A DNA stretch of 64,000 nucleotides from Georgenia soli (GCF_002563695.1 NZ_PDJI01000004.1:3100001-3164000); one strand, 5' to 3'. Shown: positions 1-9,884, counted from the stretch's first letter. The notes: generated from the letters alone by a model not told the origin. Numbers and translations: made by a program.

Positions 1-1
1 T

Positions 2-76
2 GACGGCGAGTTCCGGCGCCGGCTGGTGCGTACCAGCGCGCGCGGGCGGACGTCGGTGGCCCCGTGGAGGCGATGA
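2..76 (+). CDS. C-terminal end of an upstream gene (partial)
   Basis: An open frame enters from the left edge and ends at a TGA at 74-76, four bases before the ATG of the next gene. It gives 24 codons rich in Arg and Ser. The tight spacing to the next start fits an operon. The fragment is too short to identify, and it could be a chance open frame in GC-rich DNA. Confidence 0.3.
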   Translation, partial: DGEFRRRLVRTSARGRTSVAPWRR

Positions 77-80
77 GAAG

Positions 81-917
81 ATGGGGACCGTGCGTGTCCG
101 TTCCCGCCTGCTCCCGGCCGTCCTGCTGACCCTCGGTGCCCTCGTGCTGCCGCTGGGCGGTGCCGTTGCGGCGCCCGCCGTCCCGCCGGCCTCCGTCGGA
201 GGCGCGCAGGCGCGCGACGACGACGGCGCGCTGCGGGACGACGAGGAGACCCGCGAGGTGCTCGAGGACGAGGCCGGCGACGCCGTCGGGACCGACGCGA
301 TCGGCCTGCCCTGGCTCTCGCGCACGGTGGAGCAGGTCGGTCTGGCGCTGCGGGCACGCGCCGGCCTCACGTCCACCGAGGTGATGCCGCGGAGCGCCTC
401 CGGCGAGCTGGTCACCGTGCCGGGGACGGAGGACGCGCCCCGGGAGGCCGCGACCGTGCGCCCGGTGCGGGTGCAGGTCGAGGAGGGCCTGCCGGTGGAC
501 GGCAACGCGTTCGCGGACTTCGTCATGAGGGTCCTCAACGACGAGCGCGGCTGGGGGCACGACGGGTCCGTCGTGTTCTCCCGCACCGACGGGCCGAGCG
601 ACCTCAGCGTCGTCCTCGCCTCGCCCACGCTGACGGACGAGCTCTGCCGGCCGCTGCGCACGGTCGGGGAGTACTCGTGCGGGCGAGAGGGCCGCGCCGT
701 CCTCAACGCCGAGCGCTGGTCCGACGGGGCGGAGCCGTTCCTCGACGGCGGCGGCAACATCACCGAGTACCGGCAGTACCTCGTCAACCACGAGGTCGGG
801 CACCTGCTCGGCCGGCCGCACGAGGGGTGCCCGGCGCCGGGCGGCCCGGCGCCCGTCATGCTGCAGCAGACGATGCGGCTCGAGGGGTGCCTGCCCAACG
901 CCTGGCCCGCCGGCTGA
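81..917 (+). CDS. DUF3152 secreted zinc-metalloprotease-like protein
   Basis: The 278-residue protein starts with a basic stretch and a hydrophobic segment ending near residue 31 (LGGAVAAP), a likely Sec signal peptide. A low-complexity acidic linker follows, and the C-terminal half matches the DUF3152 pattern. Residues 237-247 read HEVGHLLGRPH, the extended HExxHxxGxxH motif of metzincin-type zinc proteases, with a Cys just after it that may pair with other Cys residues of the domain (DELCRPL, EYSCGRE, EGCLP). The substrate is unknown; I infer an extracytoplasmic protease. The gene sits directly upstream of adnA, which starts about 57 bases after its stop. Confidence 0.8.
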   Translation: MGTVRVRSRLLPAVLLTLGALVLPLGGAVAAPAVPPASVGGAQARDDDGALRDDEETREVLEDEAGDAVGTDAIGLPWLSRTVEQVGLALRARAGLTSTEVMPRSASGELVTVPGTEDAPREAATVRPVRVQVEEGLPVDGNAFADFVMRVLNDERGWGHDGSVVFSRTDGPSDLSVVLASPTLTDELCRPLRTVGEYSCGREGRAVLNAERWSDGAEPFLDGGGNITEYRQYLVNHEVGHLLGRPHEGCPAPGGPAPVMLQQTMRLEGCLPNAWPAG

Positions 918-974
918 GTGCCGCCCGCGAGCCGTACGACCCGGATGTCGGTCGGGTGTGATGGCATCGGGGAC

Positions 975-3900
975 ATGGAAGACAGGGCCCGAGCCACCTC
1001 GCTCCGGCTGGTGCTGCCGGCGCCGCCCGGTGCGCCGCCGGCGCTCGACGCCGACCAGGCCTCCGCGGTCGCCTGGCCGGCCGGTGCCGGCAACCTCCTC
1101 GTCGTCGGTGCGCCCGGCACGGGCAAGACGACGACGGCGATCGAGACCTTCCTCGCGCGGGCGGACGCCTGCCCGCAGCCGGCGGCGCCCGGCGACGAGG
1201 GGGTCCTCCTCCTCGTCCCCACGCGGCGCGGGGCCGCGCGCGTGCGTGACGCCGTCGCCGCGCGCCTCGGCCGCACGACGACCCAGGTGCTCGTCCGTAC
1301 CCCCGCCTCCTTCGCGTACTCCGTGCTGCGGATGCGCGCCGCGGCGCTGCACGAGCCGCCGCCGACCCTCGTCACCGGACCGGAGCAGGACCAGATCCTG
1401 GCGGAGCTGCTGGACGGTCACCGCGCCGGGCTGGGCGCGTCGGTGCGCTGGCCGGACTCCGTCGGGCCGGACACGCTCGCGCTCGGCGCGTTCCGCGACG
1501 AGCTGCGCGACCTCTTCATGCGCGCCGCCGAGCTCGGGCTCGGCCCGGAGGAGCTGGCGGACCGGGGCGAGCGGTACGGCCGGCCCGAGTGGGTCGCGGC
1601 CGCCACGCTGCTGCGCGAGTACCAGCAGGTCACGGCGCTCGGCGAGCTGACGCCGGACCGTGGGGCCAGGCTGGACGCGGCCCGGATCGTCGACGAGGCG
1701 ACCGCCGCGCTGCGCGCCTGGGAGGACGAGGTGCCCGGGATGCCGCGGCCGCGCTGGTCCGCCGTGGTGGTCGACGACCACCAGGACTCCACGCTCGCCA
1801 CCGCGCGCCTGCTGCGCACCCTGGCCGACGACGGTGCCCAGCTCCTGCTGTTCGGCGACCCCGACGCCGGGGTCCAGGGCTTCCGGGGCGGGACGCCCGC
1901 CCTCGTCGGGCTGGCCGAGACGCGCGAGCCCCTGGGCGGCTTCGCGGTACGGCGGATCGAGCTGCGGACGGCGCACCGGCAGGACGCCGGGCTGCGGGCC
2001 GTCACGGCCGCCGTGACCTCCGCGATCGGCACGGTCGGGGCCGCCGGCCACCGGCAGGCCGTGGCCGCCGTCGAGGCCCGGCCGGGCATGCCCCACGGCC
2101 TCGAGCCCGCCGTTCTCCGCTCGCGCGCGCAGGAGGGCGCCTGGATCGCGCGCAGGCTGCGGGAGGAGCACCTCTACCACGGCACGCCGTGGTCCCAGAT
2201 GGCCGTGGTGGTCCGCTCCGCCGGTCACCTGCGCGAGCTCCGGCGCTCGCTGCACAGCTGGCGCGTGCCCGTCGGGGGGCAGGCCGCGCCCGGGGTGCTG
2301 CGCGAGGAGCCCGCCGTGCGGCCGCTCCTCGTGGCGCTCACCGCGGTCCTCGCGGGCGCCCCCGACGCCGACCAGGCGGTCGAGCTGCTCACCTCGCCGA
2401 TCGGCGGGACCGACGCCGTGGGGCTGCGCGTGCTGCGCCGCACCCTGCGCGGCCTGGAACGCGCGGCAGGCGGGACCCGTCCCGCGGACGAGCTGCTCGG
2501 TGCCATCCTCACCGACCCGGAGCTCTCGGCCGGGCTGCCGCGTGCGGCGGGGCGCGGTGCGGCCCGGGTCGCCGCCGTGCTCGCCGCCGGCCGGGCCGCC
2601 CTGGAGCGACCCGGCGCGACGGCGGAGACCGTCCTGTGGGCGCTGTGGGACGCCGCCGGCCTCGCGGGGCCGTGGCGCGAGCGCGCGCTCGCCGGGGGGC
2701 CTGGCGCGGACCGGGCGGACGCCGACCTCGACGCCGTCATGGCCCTGTTCCGCGCGGCGGAGCAGTACACCGACCGCACCGTCGGAGGAGGGCCTGCCGG
2801 GTTCCTCGAGCACCTGACGGCGCAGGACCTGCCGGCCGACTCCCTCGCCGCGCAGGGGGTGCGCGCCGAGTCGGTGCAGCTGCTCACCCCGGCCGCCGCC
2901 GCGGGCGAGGAGTGGCAGGTCGTGGTCGTCGCCGGGCTGCAGGAGGACGTCTGGCCCGACCTGCGCCTGCGTGACTCGCTCCTCGGCTCGGGGGCGCTCG
3001 CCGACCTCGAGGCCGGCCGGTCCCAGGACGGGCGGCGCGCCTACGGCCCGGCCCGCCGCGAGGTGCTCGACGACGAGCTGCGGATGCTCGCCGTCGCCGT
3101 CTCACGCGCCACCCGGCGGCTGCTCGTGACCGCCGTCCTCGACGAGGAGGAACGGCCCTCCACCTTCCTCGACCTCCTCGCACCCGACCTCGACCCCACC
3201 GTGGTGCACACGGTGCCGCCCGCCTTCGACCTGCGCGGACTCGTCGCGGAGCTGCGCTCCGCCCTGGAGGAGCCCGTCCTCGACCAGACCGGCGCGGCAC
3301 GCCGCGACGCCGCCGCCGAGCTGCTCGCGCACCTCGCCGACCAGGGGGTGCCTGGCGCCGACCCCGCCACGTGGAGCGGGCTGGCCCCCATGAGCACCGA
3401 CGGCCCGCTGCGGCCACCGGAGGCGCAGGTCCCCGTCAGCCCCTCCGGGGTCGAGCAGGCGACCACCTGCGGGCTGCGGTGGGCGCTCGAGCAGGCCGGC
3501 GGCCGGGGCGAGGCCAGCACGGACCAGTCCGTCGGCTCCCTCATCCACGAGATCGCCGCGGAGCACCCGCACGGCACCCACGAGGAGCTGGCCCGGGCGC
3601 TCGACGAGCGTTGGGCGGAGCTGGGCATGGGCGACGGCTGGGTCGGGCGCCGCCAGCGGGCCCTGGCCGAGAGGATGGTCGAGCGGCTCGCCGGCTACCT
3701 CGAGTCGGTGCCGGGCGATGTCGACGTCGAGCGGGACTTCACCGTCGACGTCGGTCGCGCCCGCCTGGCCGGACGGATGGACCGGGTGGAGCACCTCGAC
3801 GACGGCAGCGTGCGGGTGGTCGACCTCAAGACCTCCGCGAACCCGGTCAGCAAGGACAAGGCCGAGCAGCACCCCCAGCTCGGCACCTACCAGCTCGCCG

Positions 3901-4163
3901 TGGACTCCGGCGCCTGGGGCGACCTCGGCGCCGCCGGGGCCCGGCTCGTCTACCTCGGCGCGGGCCAGCGTGGTCCGACGCTCCGCGAGCAGAGCGACCT
4001 CGAGCAGGCCCCGGACCCCGCCTGGGCGGCGGACCTGGTCGCGCTCGCGGCCGAGACCATGGCGGGCGCGGAGTTCGACGCCGTGCTGAACGACCAGTGC
4101 CACCACTGCCCGGTGCGCACGTCCTGCCCCCTGCAGGACGACGGAGGACGGGTGACGCAGTGA
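975..4163 (+). CDS. adnA: AdnA-type helicase-nuclease subunit
   Basis: AdnA is one subunit of the actinobacterial AdnAB motor-nuclease that resects DNA double-strand ends for recombination. The 1062-residue protein has an N-terminal UvrD-like ATPase with Walker A GAPGTGKT near residue 46 and a Walker B-like VVVDDHQDS. The C-terminal PD-(D/E)XK nuclease domain shows GRMDRVEHL and VVDLKTS near residues 930-955. One Cys (TTCGLRW, about 832) plus a C-terminal cluster (CHHCPVRTSC, about 1041-1051) form the four-Cys Fe-S pattern of AddB/AdnB-like nucleases. The start chosen is ATG 975; an in-frame ATG at 945 is also possible. Its stop overlaps the next start (GTGA), so the two subunits are translationally coupled. 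Confidence 0.9.
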   Translation: MEDRARATSLRLVLPAPPGAPPALDADQASAVAWPAGAGNLLVVGAPGTGKTTTAIETFLARADACPQPAAPGDEGVLLLVPTRRGAARVRDAVAARLGRTTTQVLVRTPASFAYSVLRMRAAALHEPPPTLVTGPEQDQILAELLDGHRAGLGASVRWPDSVGPDTLALGAFRDELRDLFMRAAELGLGPEELADRGERYGRPEWVAAATLLREYQQVTALGELTPDRGARLDAARIVDEATAALRAWEDEVPGMPRPRWSAVVVDDHQDSTLATARLLRTLADDGAQLLLFGDPDAGVQGFRGGTPALVGLAETREPLGGFAVRRIELRTAHRQDAGLRAVTAAVTSAIGTVGAAGHRQAVAAVEARPGMPHGLEPAVLRSRAQEGAWIARRLREEHLYHGTPWSQMAVVVRSAGHLRELRRSLHSWRVPVGGQAAPGVLREEPAVRPLLVALTAVLAGAPDADQAVELLTSPIGGTDAVGLRVLRRTLRGLERAAGGTRPADELLGAILTDPELSAGLPRAAGRGAARVAAVLAAGRAALERPGATAETVLWALWDAAGLAGPWRERALAGGPGADRADADLDAVMALFRAAEQYTDRTVGGGPAGFLEHLTAQDLPADSLAAQGVRAESVQLLTPAAAAGEEWQVVVVAGLQEDVWPDLRLRDSLLGSGALADLEAGRSQDGRRAYGPARREVLDDELRMLAVAVSRATRRLLVTAVLDEEERPSTFLDLLAPDLDPTVVHTVPPAFDLRGLVAELRSALEEPVLDQTGAARRDAAAELLAHLADQGVPGADPATWSGLAPMSTDGPLRPPEAQVPVSPSGVEQATTCGLRWALEQAGGRGEASTDQSVGSLIHEIAAEHPHGTHEELARALDERWAELGMGDGWVGRRQRALAERMVERLAGYLESVPGDVDVERDFTVDVGRARLAGRMDRVEHLDDGSVRVVDLKTSANPVSKDKAEQHPQLGTYQLAVDSGAWGDLGAAGARLVYLGAGQRGPTLREQSDLEQAPDPAWAADLVALAAETMAGAEFDAVLNDQCHHCPVRTSCPLQDDGGRVTQ

Positions 4164-7100
4164 CCCAGGAACAGCTGACCCTCGAGCCGCCGGTGCCGGA
4201 CGGCCCGGCGGAGTCCGTGGCCCCGCGCTGGTCGGCGGCGCAGATCGCCGACGCGCTCGGCCGTCCCCGGCCCACACCCGAGCAGACCGAGGTGATCGAG
4301 GCGCCGCTCGCCCCGCTCCTCGTGGTGGCCGGGGCCGGCTCCGGGAAGACCGAGACCATGTCCTCCCGGGTCGTCTACCTGGTCGCCAACGGCCTCGTCA
4401 GGGGCGAGCAGGTGCTCGGGCTCACCTTCACCCGCAAGGCCGCGGCCGAGCTCGCCCACCGGGTGCGCGCCCGGCTCCGGGCGCTGCGGGCGGCCGGCCT
4501 GACGCCGCCCGCCGAGGACGACGACGACCCGGCGGCCGGGAGCGGGCTCGACGTCGACCGGCCCCACATCGCGACCTACAACTCCTTCGCCGGGAACATC
4601 GCCCGGGACCACGCGCTGCGGGTGGGGGCCGACCCTGACGCGCGGCTCATCACCGAGGCGGGCGCGTGGCAGCTGGCCGACGACGTGGTCCAGGGCTGGG
4701 AGAGCGATCTCGCGTCCGACCGTTCGCCCGGCGCCGTCACCCAGGCGGTGCTCGGCCTGGCCGGCGGGCTGGGCGAGAACTTGCTCGACCCGGCCGAGGC
4801 GCGGGAGCTCCTGGCCGACCTGCGTGCCGACCTGCTCGACAAGGCGCCGGACCGGCGGAAGAAGCCCTCGGCGGACGTGCTCAGGATCGCCGCCGCCGTC
4901 GAGGAACGCATCGCCCTGCTGGACGTCGCCGAGGCGTACGAGCGGCGCAAGCGCGAGCGCGGGCTGATCGGGTTCGCCGACCAGGTGGCGCTGGCCGCCC
5001 GCATCGCCGACGCGGTGCCGGACGTGGGCGCCCAGCTGCGCGAGCAGTACCGGGTGGTGCTGCTGGACGAGTTCCAGGACACCTCCGTCGCACAGCTCGA
5101 GCTGCTCTCCAACCTCTTCGGGGACGGCCACGCCGTCACCGCCGTGGGGGATCCGAACCAGGCGATCTACGGGTGGCGCGGCGCCTCCGCCGCCTCCCTC
5201 GCGGAGTTCCCGGCACGGTTCCCGCACGTCGGGGCCGACGGCACGACCCGCCCGGCCGCGACCCTCGCGCTGAGCACCTCCTGGCGCAACGGCCGGAGGA
5301 TCCTCGCCGCGGCCAACGTGGTCTCGCAGCCGCTGCGCGCCCCCGGGGCATCGCTCGGCCCGTCGGTCGAGGTGCCGGAGCTGCGCGCCCGCCCCGACGC
5401 CGCCGAGGGTGAGGTGATCGGCCTGTACGCCACCAGCCAGCGCGAGGAGGCGGCGCGGGTCGCGGAGTTCCTCGCCGAGCGCTGGGACCCGGCCGGCGAG
5501 GAGACTGCCGCCGTGCTCTGCCGCAAGCGCAGCCAGTTCGCCGGGGTGGTCCGGGCGCTCCAGGAGCGCGGCCTGCCCTACCGCGTGATCGGCATGGGCG
5601 GCCTCCTGGCCACCCCCGAGGTGGTCGACGTCAGGGCCGCGCTGCAGGTCGCCCACGACGCCTCCCGCGGCGACGCCCTGATGCGCCTGCTGACCAACCT
5701 GCGCCTCGGCATCACGGACCTGCACGCCCTGCAGGACTGGGCCCGCCACCTGGCCCGCCGGGCCGCCGTCGCGCTCAGCGTGGACGAGGACCGCCGGCTG
5801 GACCCGCGCGAGGAGTCGAGCCTCGTCGAGGCCGTCGAGAACCCCCCGGCCGCGGGCTGGACGAGCCCGCGGGGGCACACCATGAGCGACGCCGGCGCCG
5901 CCCGGGTCCGTCACCTCGGCGACGTCCTGCGCCAGATCCGATCTCTCGGCTACCTCTCCCTGCCCGAGCTGGTCGTCGCCACCGAGCAGCTCCTCGAGCT
6001 CGACATCGAGGTCGCCACCCGGGCGGGGTCGGCCGGGGCGGGCGCCGCCCGCGCCGCGCTGGACGCGTTCGCCGAGGTGGCCGCCACCTTCGCGGCCGAC
6101 ACCGACCGTGCGACGCTCGGGGCCTTCCTCGCCTGGCTCGACGCCGCGGAGGAGCGCGAGCGCGGGCTGGACGCGGTGGAGACCGGCGAGACGGAGCCTG
6201 ACTCGGCCGTCGTGCAGATCCTGACCGTCCACGCCGCGAAGGGGCTCGAGTGGGACGTGGTCGCGGTCCCCGGCATGGTCGAGACCCAGTTCCCGGGCTA
6301 CGACGGGAAGGTCCGGCCCGACCGCTCGGTGGCCAGCTCCGCCTGGCTGACCAACGTGGGCGAGCTGCCCTACCCGCTGCGCAAGGACGCGGACGCCCTG
6401 CCGCGGCTGGACGTGGCCGGTGCCGCCACGCACACCGACGTCGAGGAGGCCCGGGCCGCGTTCCGTGACGCCGCCGGCGCCCACCGGGTGGCGGAGGAAC
6501 GCCGGCTGGCGTACGTCGCGCTGACCCGCGCGAAGCACACCCTGCTGCTCTCGGGCTCCTGGTTCCGCACCGGCAGGACGGCGCTCCCGCCCTCGCGGTT
6601 CCTGGACGAGCCGCGGCGGGCCGGGCTGCTGCAGGACGCCGGAACCGGTGCGTGGGCGCCCGAGCCGCCGGCGGACGCGGAGAACCCGGACACCGACACC
6701 CCGCCGGTGCGCTGGCCCGTCGACCCGCTCGGCGCTCGGCGGCCGGTCCGCGAGGCCGCGGCCGCGGCGGTGCTCTCCGCCCGCGCCCGTGCCCGGAGCG
6801 CTGCCGCACCCGACGACCTGCCGGTGGCGCCGAAGAGCCGGCCGCCGGGACCGGTCGCCGGCGACGAACGCGCCGCCCGGTGGTGGCACGACGCGGCGCT
6901 CCTCCTGAGGGAGCGGTCCGAGGCGTCGGCACGTGAGCGCGAGGTCACGCTCGCGGGGCACCTGTCCGCCTCCGCCGTGGTCAACCTCGTCTCCGACCCG
7001 CGCGCCTTCGCCCGGGACAGGCGACGCCCGGTGCCGAGCGAACCCACCCTCGTCTCCCGGCGCGGTACGCGGTTCCACCAGTGGGTCGAGCAGTTCTACG

Positions 7101-7564
7101 GGCACGCCGCGCTCATCGACATCGAGGACGTCGACGGCAGCGGCGAGGATGTGGGGGCACCGGCCCTCACCGACGTGGAGCTGGAGCGCTTCCAGCGCAC
7201 CTTCGCCGCCTCGGAGTGGGCGCGGCGTGAGCCCGTGGCGGTCGAGGTGGACCTGGAGACGCCCGTGGCCGGGACGATCGTCCGCTGCCGGATCGACGCC
7301 GTCTTCGACGGCCCGGGCGGCGTCGTCGTCGTGGACTGGAAGACGGGACGTCCGCCGCGCAGCCCCGAGGAGCTGGCGGAGCGCGAGATGCAGCTCGCGC
7401 TGTACCGCCTCGCCTGGTCCCGCTCCAGCGGCACGCCCCTGGAGCAGGTCGGGGCGGCGTTCTACTACGTCGCCCACGACGAGACCGTGCACGCCGGCTC
7501 GCTGGACGAGGAGGAGATCGTCGTCCGCATGACGCGGGCGATCGAAGCGGGCCAGGCCGGCTGA
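4160..7564 (+). CDS. adnB: AdnB-type helicase-nuclease subunit
   Basis: This is the partner of AdnA, 1134 residues, starting at a GTG that overlaps the adnA stop. It shows the complete superfamily 1A helicase set: Walker A VAGAGSGKT near residue 57, LLDEFQDTS, GDPNQAIYGWRGA, VHAAKGLEWDVV and YVALTRAKH. The C-terminal PD-(D/E)XK nuclease carries CRIDAVFDG and VVVDWKTG (about 1045-1062) followed by QLALYRLAW. In characterised AdnAB each subunit has its own motor and nuclease site, as here. Both active sites look intact. The gene is followed by a short repeat-rich gap and a convergent gene. Confidence 0.93.
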   Translation: MTQEQLTLEPPVPDGPAESVAPRWSAAQIADALGRPRPTPEQTEVIEAPLAPLLVVAGAGSGKTETMSSRVVYLVANGLVRGEQVLGLTFTRKAAAELAHRVRARLRALRAAGLTPPAEDDDDPAAGSGLDVDRPHIATYNSFAGNIARDHALRVGADPDARLITEAGAWQLADDVVQGWESDLASDRSPGAVTQAVLGLAGGLGENLLDPAEARELLADLRADLLDKAPDRRKKPSADVLRIAAAVEERIALLDVAEAYERRKRERGLIGFADQVALAARIADAVPDVGAQLREQYRVVLLDEFQDTSVAQLELLSNLFGDGHAVTAVGDPNQAIYGWRGASAASLAEFPARFPHVGADGTTRPAATLALSTSWRNGRRILAAANVVSQPLRAPGASLGPSVEVPELRARPDAAEGEVIGLYATSQREEAARVAEFLAERWDPAGEETAAVLCRKRSQFAGVVRALQERGLPYRVIGMGGLLATPEVVDVRAALQVAHDASRGDALMRLLTNLRLGITDLHALQDWARHLARRAAVALSVDEDRRLDPREESSLVEAVENPPAAGWTSPRGHTMSDAGAARVRHLGDVLRQIRSLGYLSLPELVVATEQLLELDIEVATRAGSAGAGAARAALDAFAEVAATFAADTDRATLGAFLAWLDAAEERERGLDAVETGETEPDSAVVQILTVHAAKGLEWDVVAVPGMVETQFPGYDGKVRPDRSVASSAWLTNVGELPYPLRKDADALPRLDVAGAATHTDVEEARAAFRDAAGAHRVAEERRLAYVALTRAKHTLLLSGSWFRTGRTALPPSRFLDEPRRAGLLQDAGTGAWAPEPPADAENPDTDTPPVRWPVDPLGARRPVREAAAAAVLSARARARSAAAPDDLPVAPKSRPPGPVAGDERAARWWHDAALLLRERSEASAREREVTLAGHLSASAVVNLVSDPRAFARDRRRPVPSEPTLVSRRGTRFHQWVEQFYGHAALIDIEDVDGSGEDVGAPALTDVELERFQRTFAASEWARREPVAVEVDLETPVAGTIVRCRIDAVFDGPGGVVVVDWKTGRPPRSPEELAEREMQLALYRLAWSRSSGTPLEQVGAAFYYVAHDETVHAGSLDEEEIVVRMTRAIEAGQAG

Positions 7565-7573
7565 CGGCCTGCC

Positions 7574-7628
7574 GGGCCGACTGCGGGCGGGCGGGCCGGC
7601 TGCGGGCGGGCGGGCCGCCTGGCGGGCG
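7574..7628. repeat. 19-bp GC-rich tandem repeat after adnB
   Basis: Two copies of a 19-bp unit (GGGCCGRCTGCGGGCGGGC at 7574-7592 and 7593-7611) and a third partial copy fill the gap between adnB and the convergent phosphotransferase-like gene. The repeat contains no gene. It may act as or disturb a terminator. Confidence 0.75.
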
Positions 7629-7632
7629 CCGC

Positions 7633-9027
7633 TCAGCTGCTGCGCCGGTCCTCGTCCTCGCGCAGGAAGTCGGGGAGGTTCGAGCCGAGGTTCAGCTCCT
7701 CGGTGACGGCCCCCGCGTCAGGGCGCTGCCCGGCCGCGGTGACGCCGCCCTCGGCGTGCCCCTCCACTGAACCGCTCTGGTCGGCGGACCTTCCGCGGTC
7801 GGCGTCGTCCAGGTGGTCGGGATGACCGGGACTGTCGGCCGCGCGGCCGGCACCAGCCAAGCCCCGCTCCGGCCCAGGCACGCCAGCGGCGGCCGGGGTC
7901 TCATCGTCGACGTCCTCGTCCTCGTCGTCGCCCCGACCTTCGTCGTCGAGAGGGACGACGTCGGCACTGGCGACGCCCTCGGTCTCGTCGACGCCCCGGG
8001 TCTCGTCGACGCGTACGGTGTCGTGGAGGCGTCCAGTGTCGTCGACGTCCTCGTCCGACCACCCGGCGTCGTAGTCCGGGACGACCACCGGCTCACGCGA
8101 GCCGATCCCGGGGGCGTCGGATACATCGGCCGCGAGGGTGCGGAGCATGGCGGTGGCGTCCTCGATCACCGGCTGCTCGTCGTGCCGCACACCGTGGAGG
8201 AGCCACCGGGCCAGGGCGAGCTCGGACACGAGGAGCGCACGATTGAGGAGCGTGGCGTCGGCGCCCTCGGTCCGGGCGAGGGAGTAGGCCTCCTCGATGG
8301 CGTCGAGCGAGTCCTCCGGGGCGGCCGCCAGCAGCCACGCGAGGTCCTCGGCCGGGTCGCCGACGTGCACCTCCGAGAGGCTGAGCACCGCCGTGATCCG
8401 CCCGTCCTTGACCAGCACGTGCTCCGGCGCGAGGTCGCCGTGCACCGGCGTGGGACGGAACTTCCACAGGGCCACGTCCTCGAGCGCGTGCTCCCACCGG
8501 TTGAGCAGCACCGAGGGCACGCGGCCGGTGCGTGCGGCCTCGTCCACCTCGGCGAGGCACCGCCGGCGGTAGGAGTCGGGGTCGTACACCGGGAGCCCGG
8601 CGTCGGCGACGACTGAGATGTCGAGCTCGTGGAACGCGGCGATCGCCCGGCCGAGCTCGGCGGACAGGCCCGGCCCCGACGTCAGCCGGTCCAGCACCAG
8701 CGGCCGACCGACCAGGGCGCGGAAGACCATGGCGCGTCCGCCCTCCGGCAGGGCCGCGAAACCGACCGGCCGCGGCACGTCGAACGGGAGGCGCCCCTCG
8801 TCGACCTCCTTGGTGAGGTTCGCCAGCAGGGCGACCTCGCCCTCGAGCGCAGCCCCGGCCGCGGGATGGAGCGGCGCCCGGATCACCCAGTGGCGACCTC
8901 CGGCGTCGAGCAGACCGGTCGTCTGGTAGTCGCTGTTCGCGGTCTGCGGTGGGCGCGTCGCCACCACGTCCAGGCCGGGCACGGCCGTGGTGGCGAGGGC
9001 GGCGAGGGCGAGCGCTGAACGGACCAC
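7633..9027 (-). CDS. APH-like phosphotransferase fold protein, probably catalytically degenerate
   Basis: The 464-residue protein has an N-terminal lobe and a central aminoglycoside/macrolide phosphotransferase-like core. The Brenner motif region reads VHGDLAPEHVLV, with catalytic D198 present but the usual Asn of HGDxxxxN replaced by His203. The IDW metal-binding segment is replaced by LSL near residues 215-217, although the following EVHVGDPAEDLAW is well conserved. The last 150 residues are an acidic, low-complexity tail. I infer a pseudokinase or altered kinase rather than a resistance enzyme. The gene converges with adnB and has a terminator-like hairpin upstream at 9137-9164. Confidence 0.75.
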   Translation of the reverse strand: MVRSALALAALATTAVPGLDVVATRPPQTANSDYQTTGLLDAGGRHWVIRAPLHPAAGAALEGEVALLANLTKEVDEGRLPFDVPRPVGFAALPEGGRAMVFRALVGRPLVLDRLTSGPGLSAELGRAIAAFHELDISVVADAGLPVYDPDSYRRRCLAEVDEAARTGRVPSVLLNRWEHALEDVALWKFRPTPVHGDLAPEHVLVKDGRITAVLSLSEVHVGDPAEDLAWLLAAAPEDSLDAIEEAYSLARTEGADATLLNRALLVSELALARWLLHGVRHDEQPVIEDATAMLRTLAADVSDAPGIGSREPVVVPDYDAGWSDEDVDDTGRLHDTVRVDETRGVDETEGVASADVVPLDDEGRGDDEDEDVDDETPAAAGVPGPERGLAGAGRAADSPGHPDHLDDADRGRSADQSGSVEGHAEGGVTAAGQRPDAGAVTEELNLGSNLPDFLREDEDRRSS

Positions 9028-9136
9028 CCCGCCAACCTATGCGCGCGCGGTGCACGGTGCGAGGCTCACGCGCCGGAGACCTTCGGAACTGGGGCGCCAC
9101 CGCCGAGAAGGGTGTGCCCGCGCCAGAAAGGAGGCA

Positions 9137-9164
9137 GCCCACCCGGTGGCGAAACCGGGTGGGC
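9137..9164 (-). terminator. Hairpin terminator after the DUF998 gene
   Basis: GCCCACCCGGT at 9137-9147 and its exact complement at 9154-9164 form an 11-bp stem with a 6-base loop. On the minus strand it lies 42 bases after the DUF998 stop and is followed by TGCCTCCTTTCT, a modest pyrimidine tail. Confidence 0.6.
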
Positions 9165-9206
9165 CTAGCGGTGAACCGGTGGAAGCGGTTGACCGCCGAG
9201 CACAGC

Positions 9207-9884
9207 CTACGACTTCCGGGCGGTCGCCGTCGCGGCCGTCCGCTGGTTGGCGGCGTCGCTGCGCAGCCACGCGGCGACGACGGTGACCCACGTCATCGTC
9301 AGGACGGTCACGATCGCCAGCCGGATCGAGGTTCCCCCGCCCGGCCACCACGCGAGCACGGCGGTGAGCGCCGCCGTCGTCCAGCAGTACGCCGCGCGTG
9401 CCCGCCGCCCCGCGCGGGCGAGCCGACGGGCGAGCACGACGCACGCCAGAATGGCGGCGTTGACCGCCAGGGCGGTGCCGACGTCGTGCCACAGGCTCTC
9501 CCTGGCATCGGCGGCGGTCGCGGCCGGGGCTCCCGGCGGGAAGCCGCCCGACGGCTCCACCCGGAACGCCCCGGCGAGGACCAGACCGGGACCCGCGACG
9601 GCGAGGCGGACCGCCGTGAGCCGTCCGCCCCCGAGGTCCTCTGGGAGGCGGTGGACGCCGGCGGCGCACGCGACCACCAGCAGCCCGGTCCCGACGAACG
9701 CCGTCACCTGCAACCAGCCCAGCTCGCCGTGACTGAGCAGGCTGAGACCGTGCCGGCGCAGGTCGAAACCCTCCCGCGAGGCGACCTGGGCCGCCGTCAT
9801 CACCACGAAGAACGGCCCGGCGACGACGCCGCCGCCCAGCAGCGCGCGGGTCGCCGCTGATCCGGCTCGCGTGCGAGGTGGCAT
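9207..9884 (-). CDS. DUF998 family integral membrane protein
   Basis: The 225-residue protein is strongly hydrophobic, with about six predicted membrane segments. It has features typical of DUF998: a first helix followed by an R-x-G-F-D-x-x-x-H-x-L-S-L-L-S loop (residues about 39-52) and a following GWLQVTAF helix. Its function is not established. It is transcribed away from the cyclase gene, whose promoter region overlaps this gene's upstream side. The start is the first Met (MPPRTRAG). No partner gene is evident. Confidence 0.8.
   Translation of the reverse strand: MPPRTRAGSAATRALLGGGVVAGPFFVVMTAAQVASREGFDLRRHGLSLLSHGELGWLQVTAFVGTGLLVVACAAGVHRLPEDLGGGRLTAVRLAVAGPGLVLAGAFRVEPSGGFPPGAPAATAADARESLWHDVGTALAVNAAILACVVLARRLARAGRRARAAYCWTTAALTAVLAWWPGGGTSIRLAIVTVLTMTWVTVVAAWLRSDAANQRTAATATARKS

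Noticed and set aside
7633..9027. Aminoglycoside or macrolide resistance gene
   Set aside because: The fold is recognisable but the metal-binding residues are replaced, so resistance by phosphorylation is unlikely.
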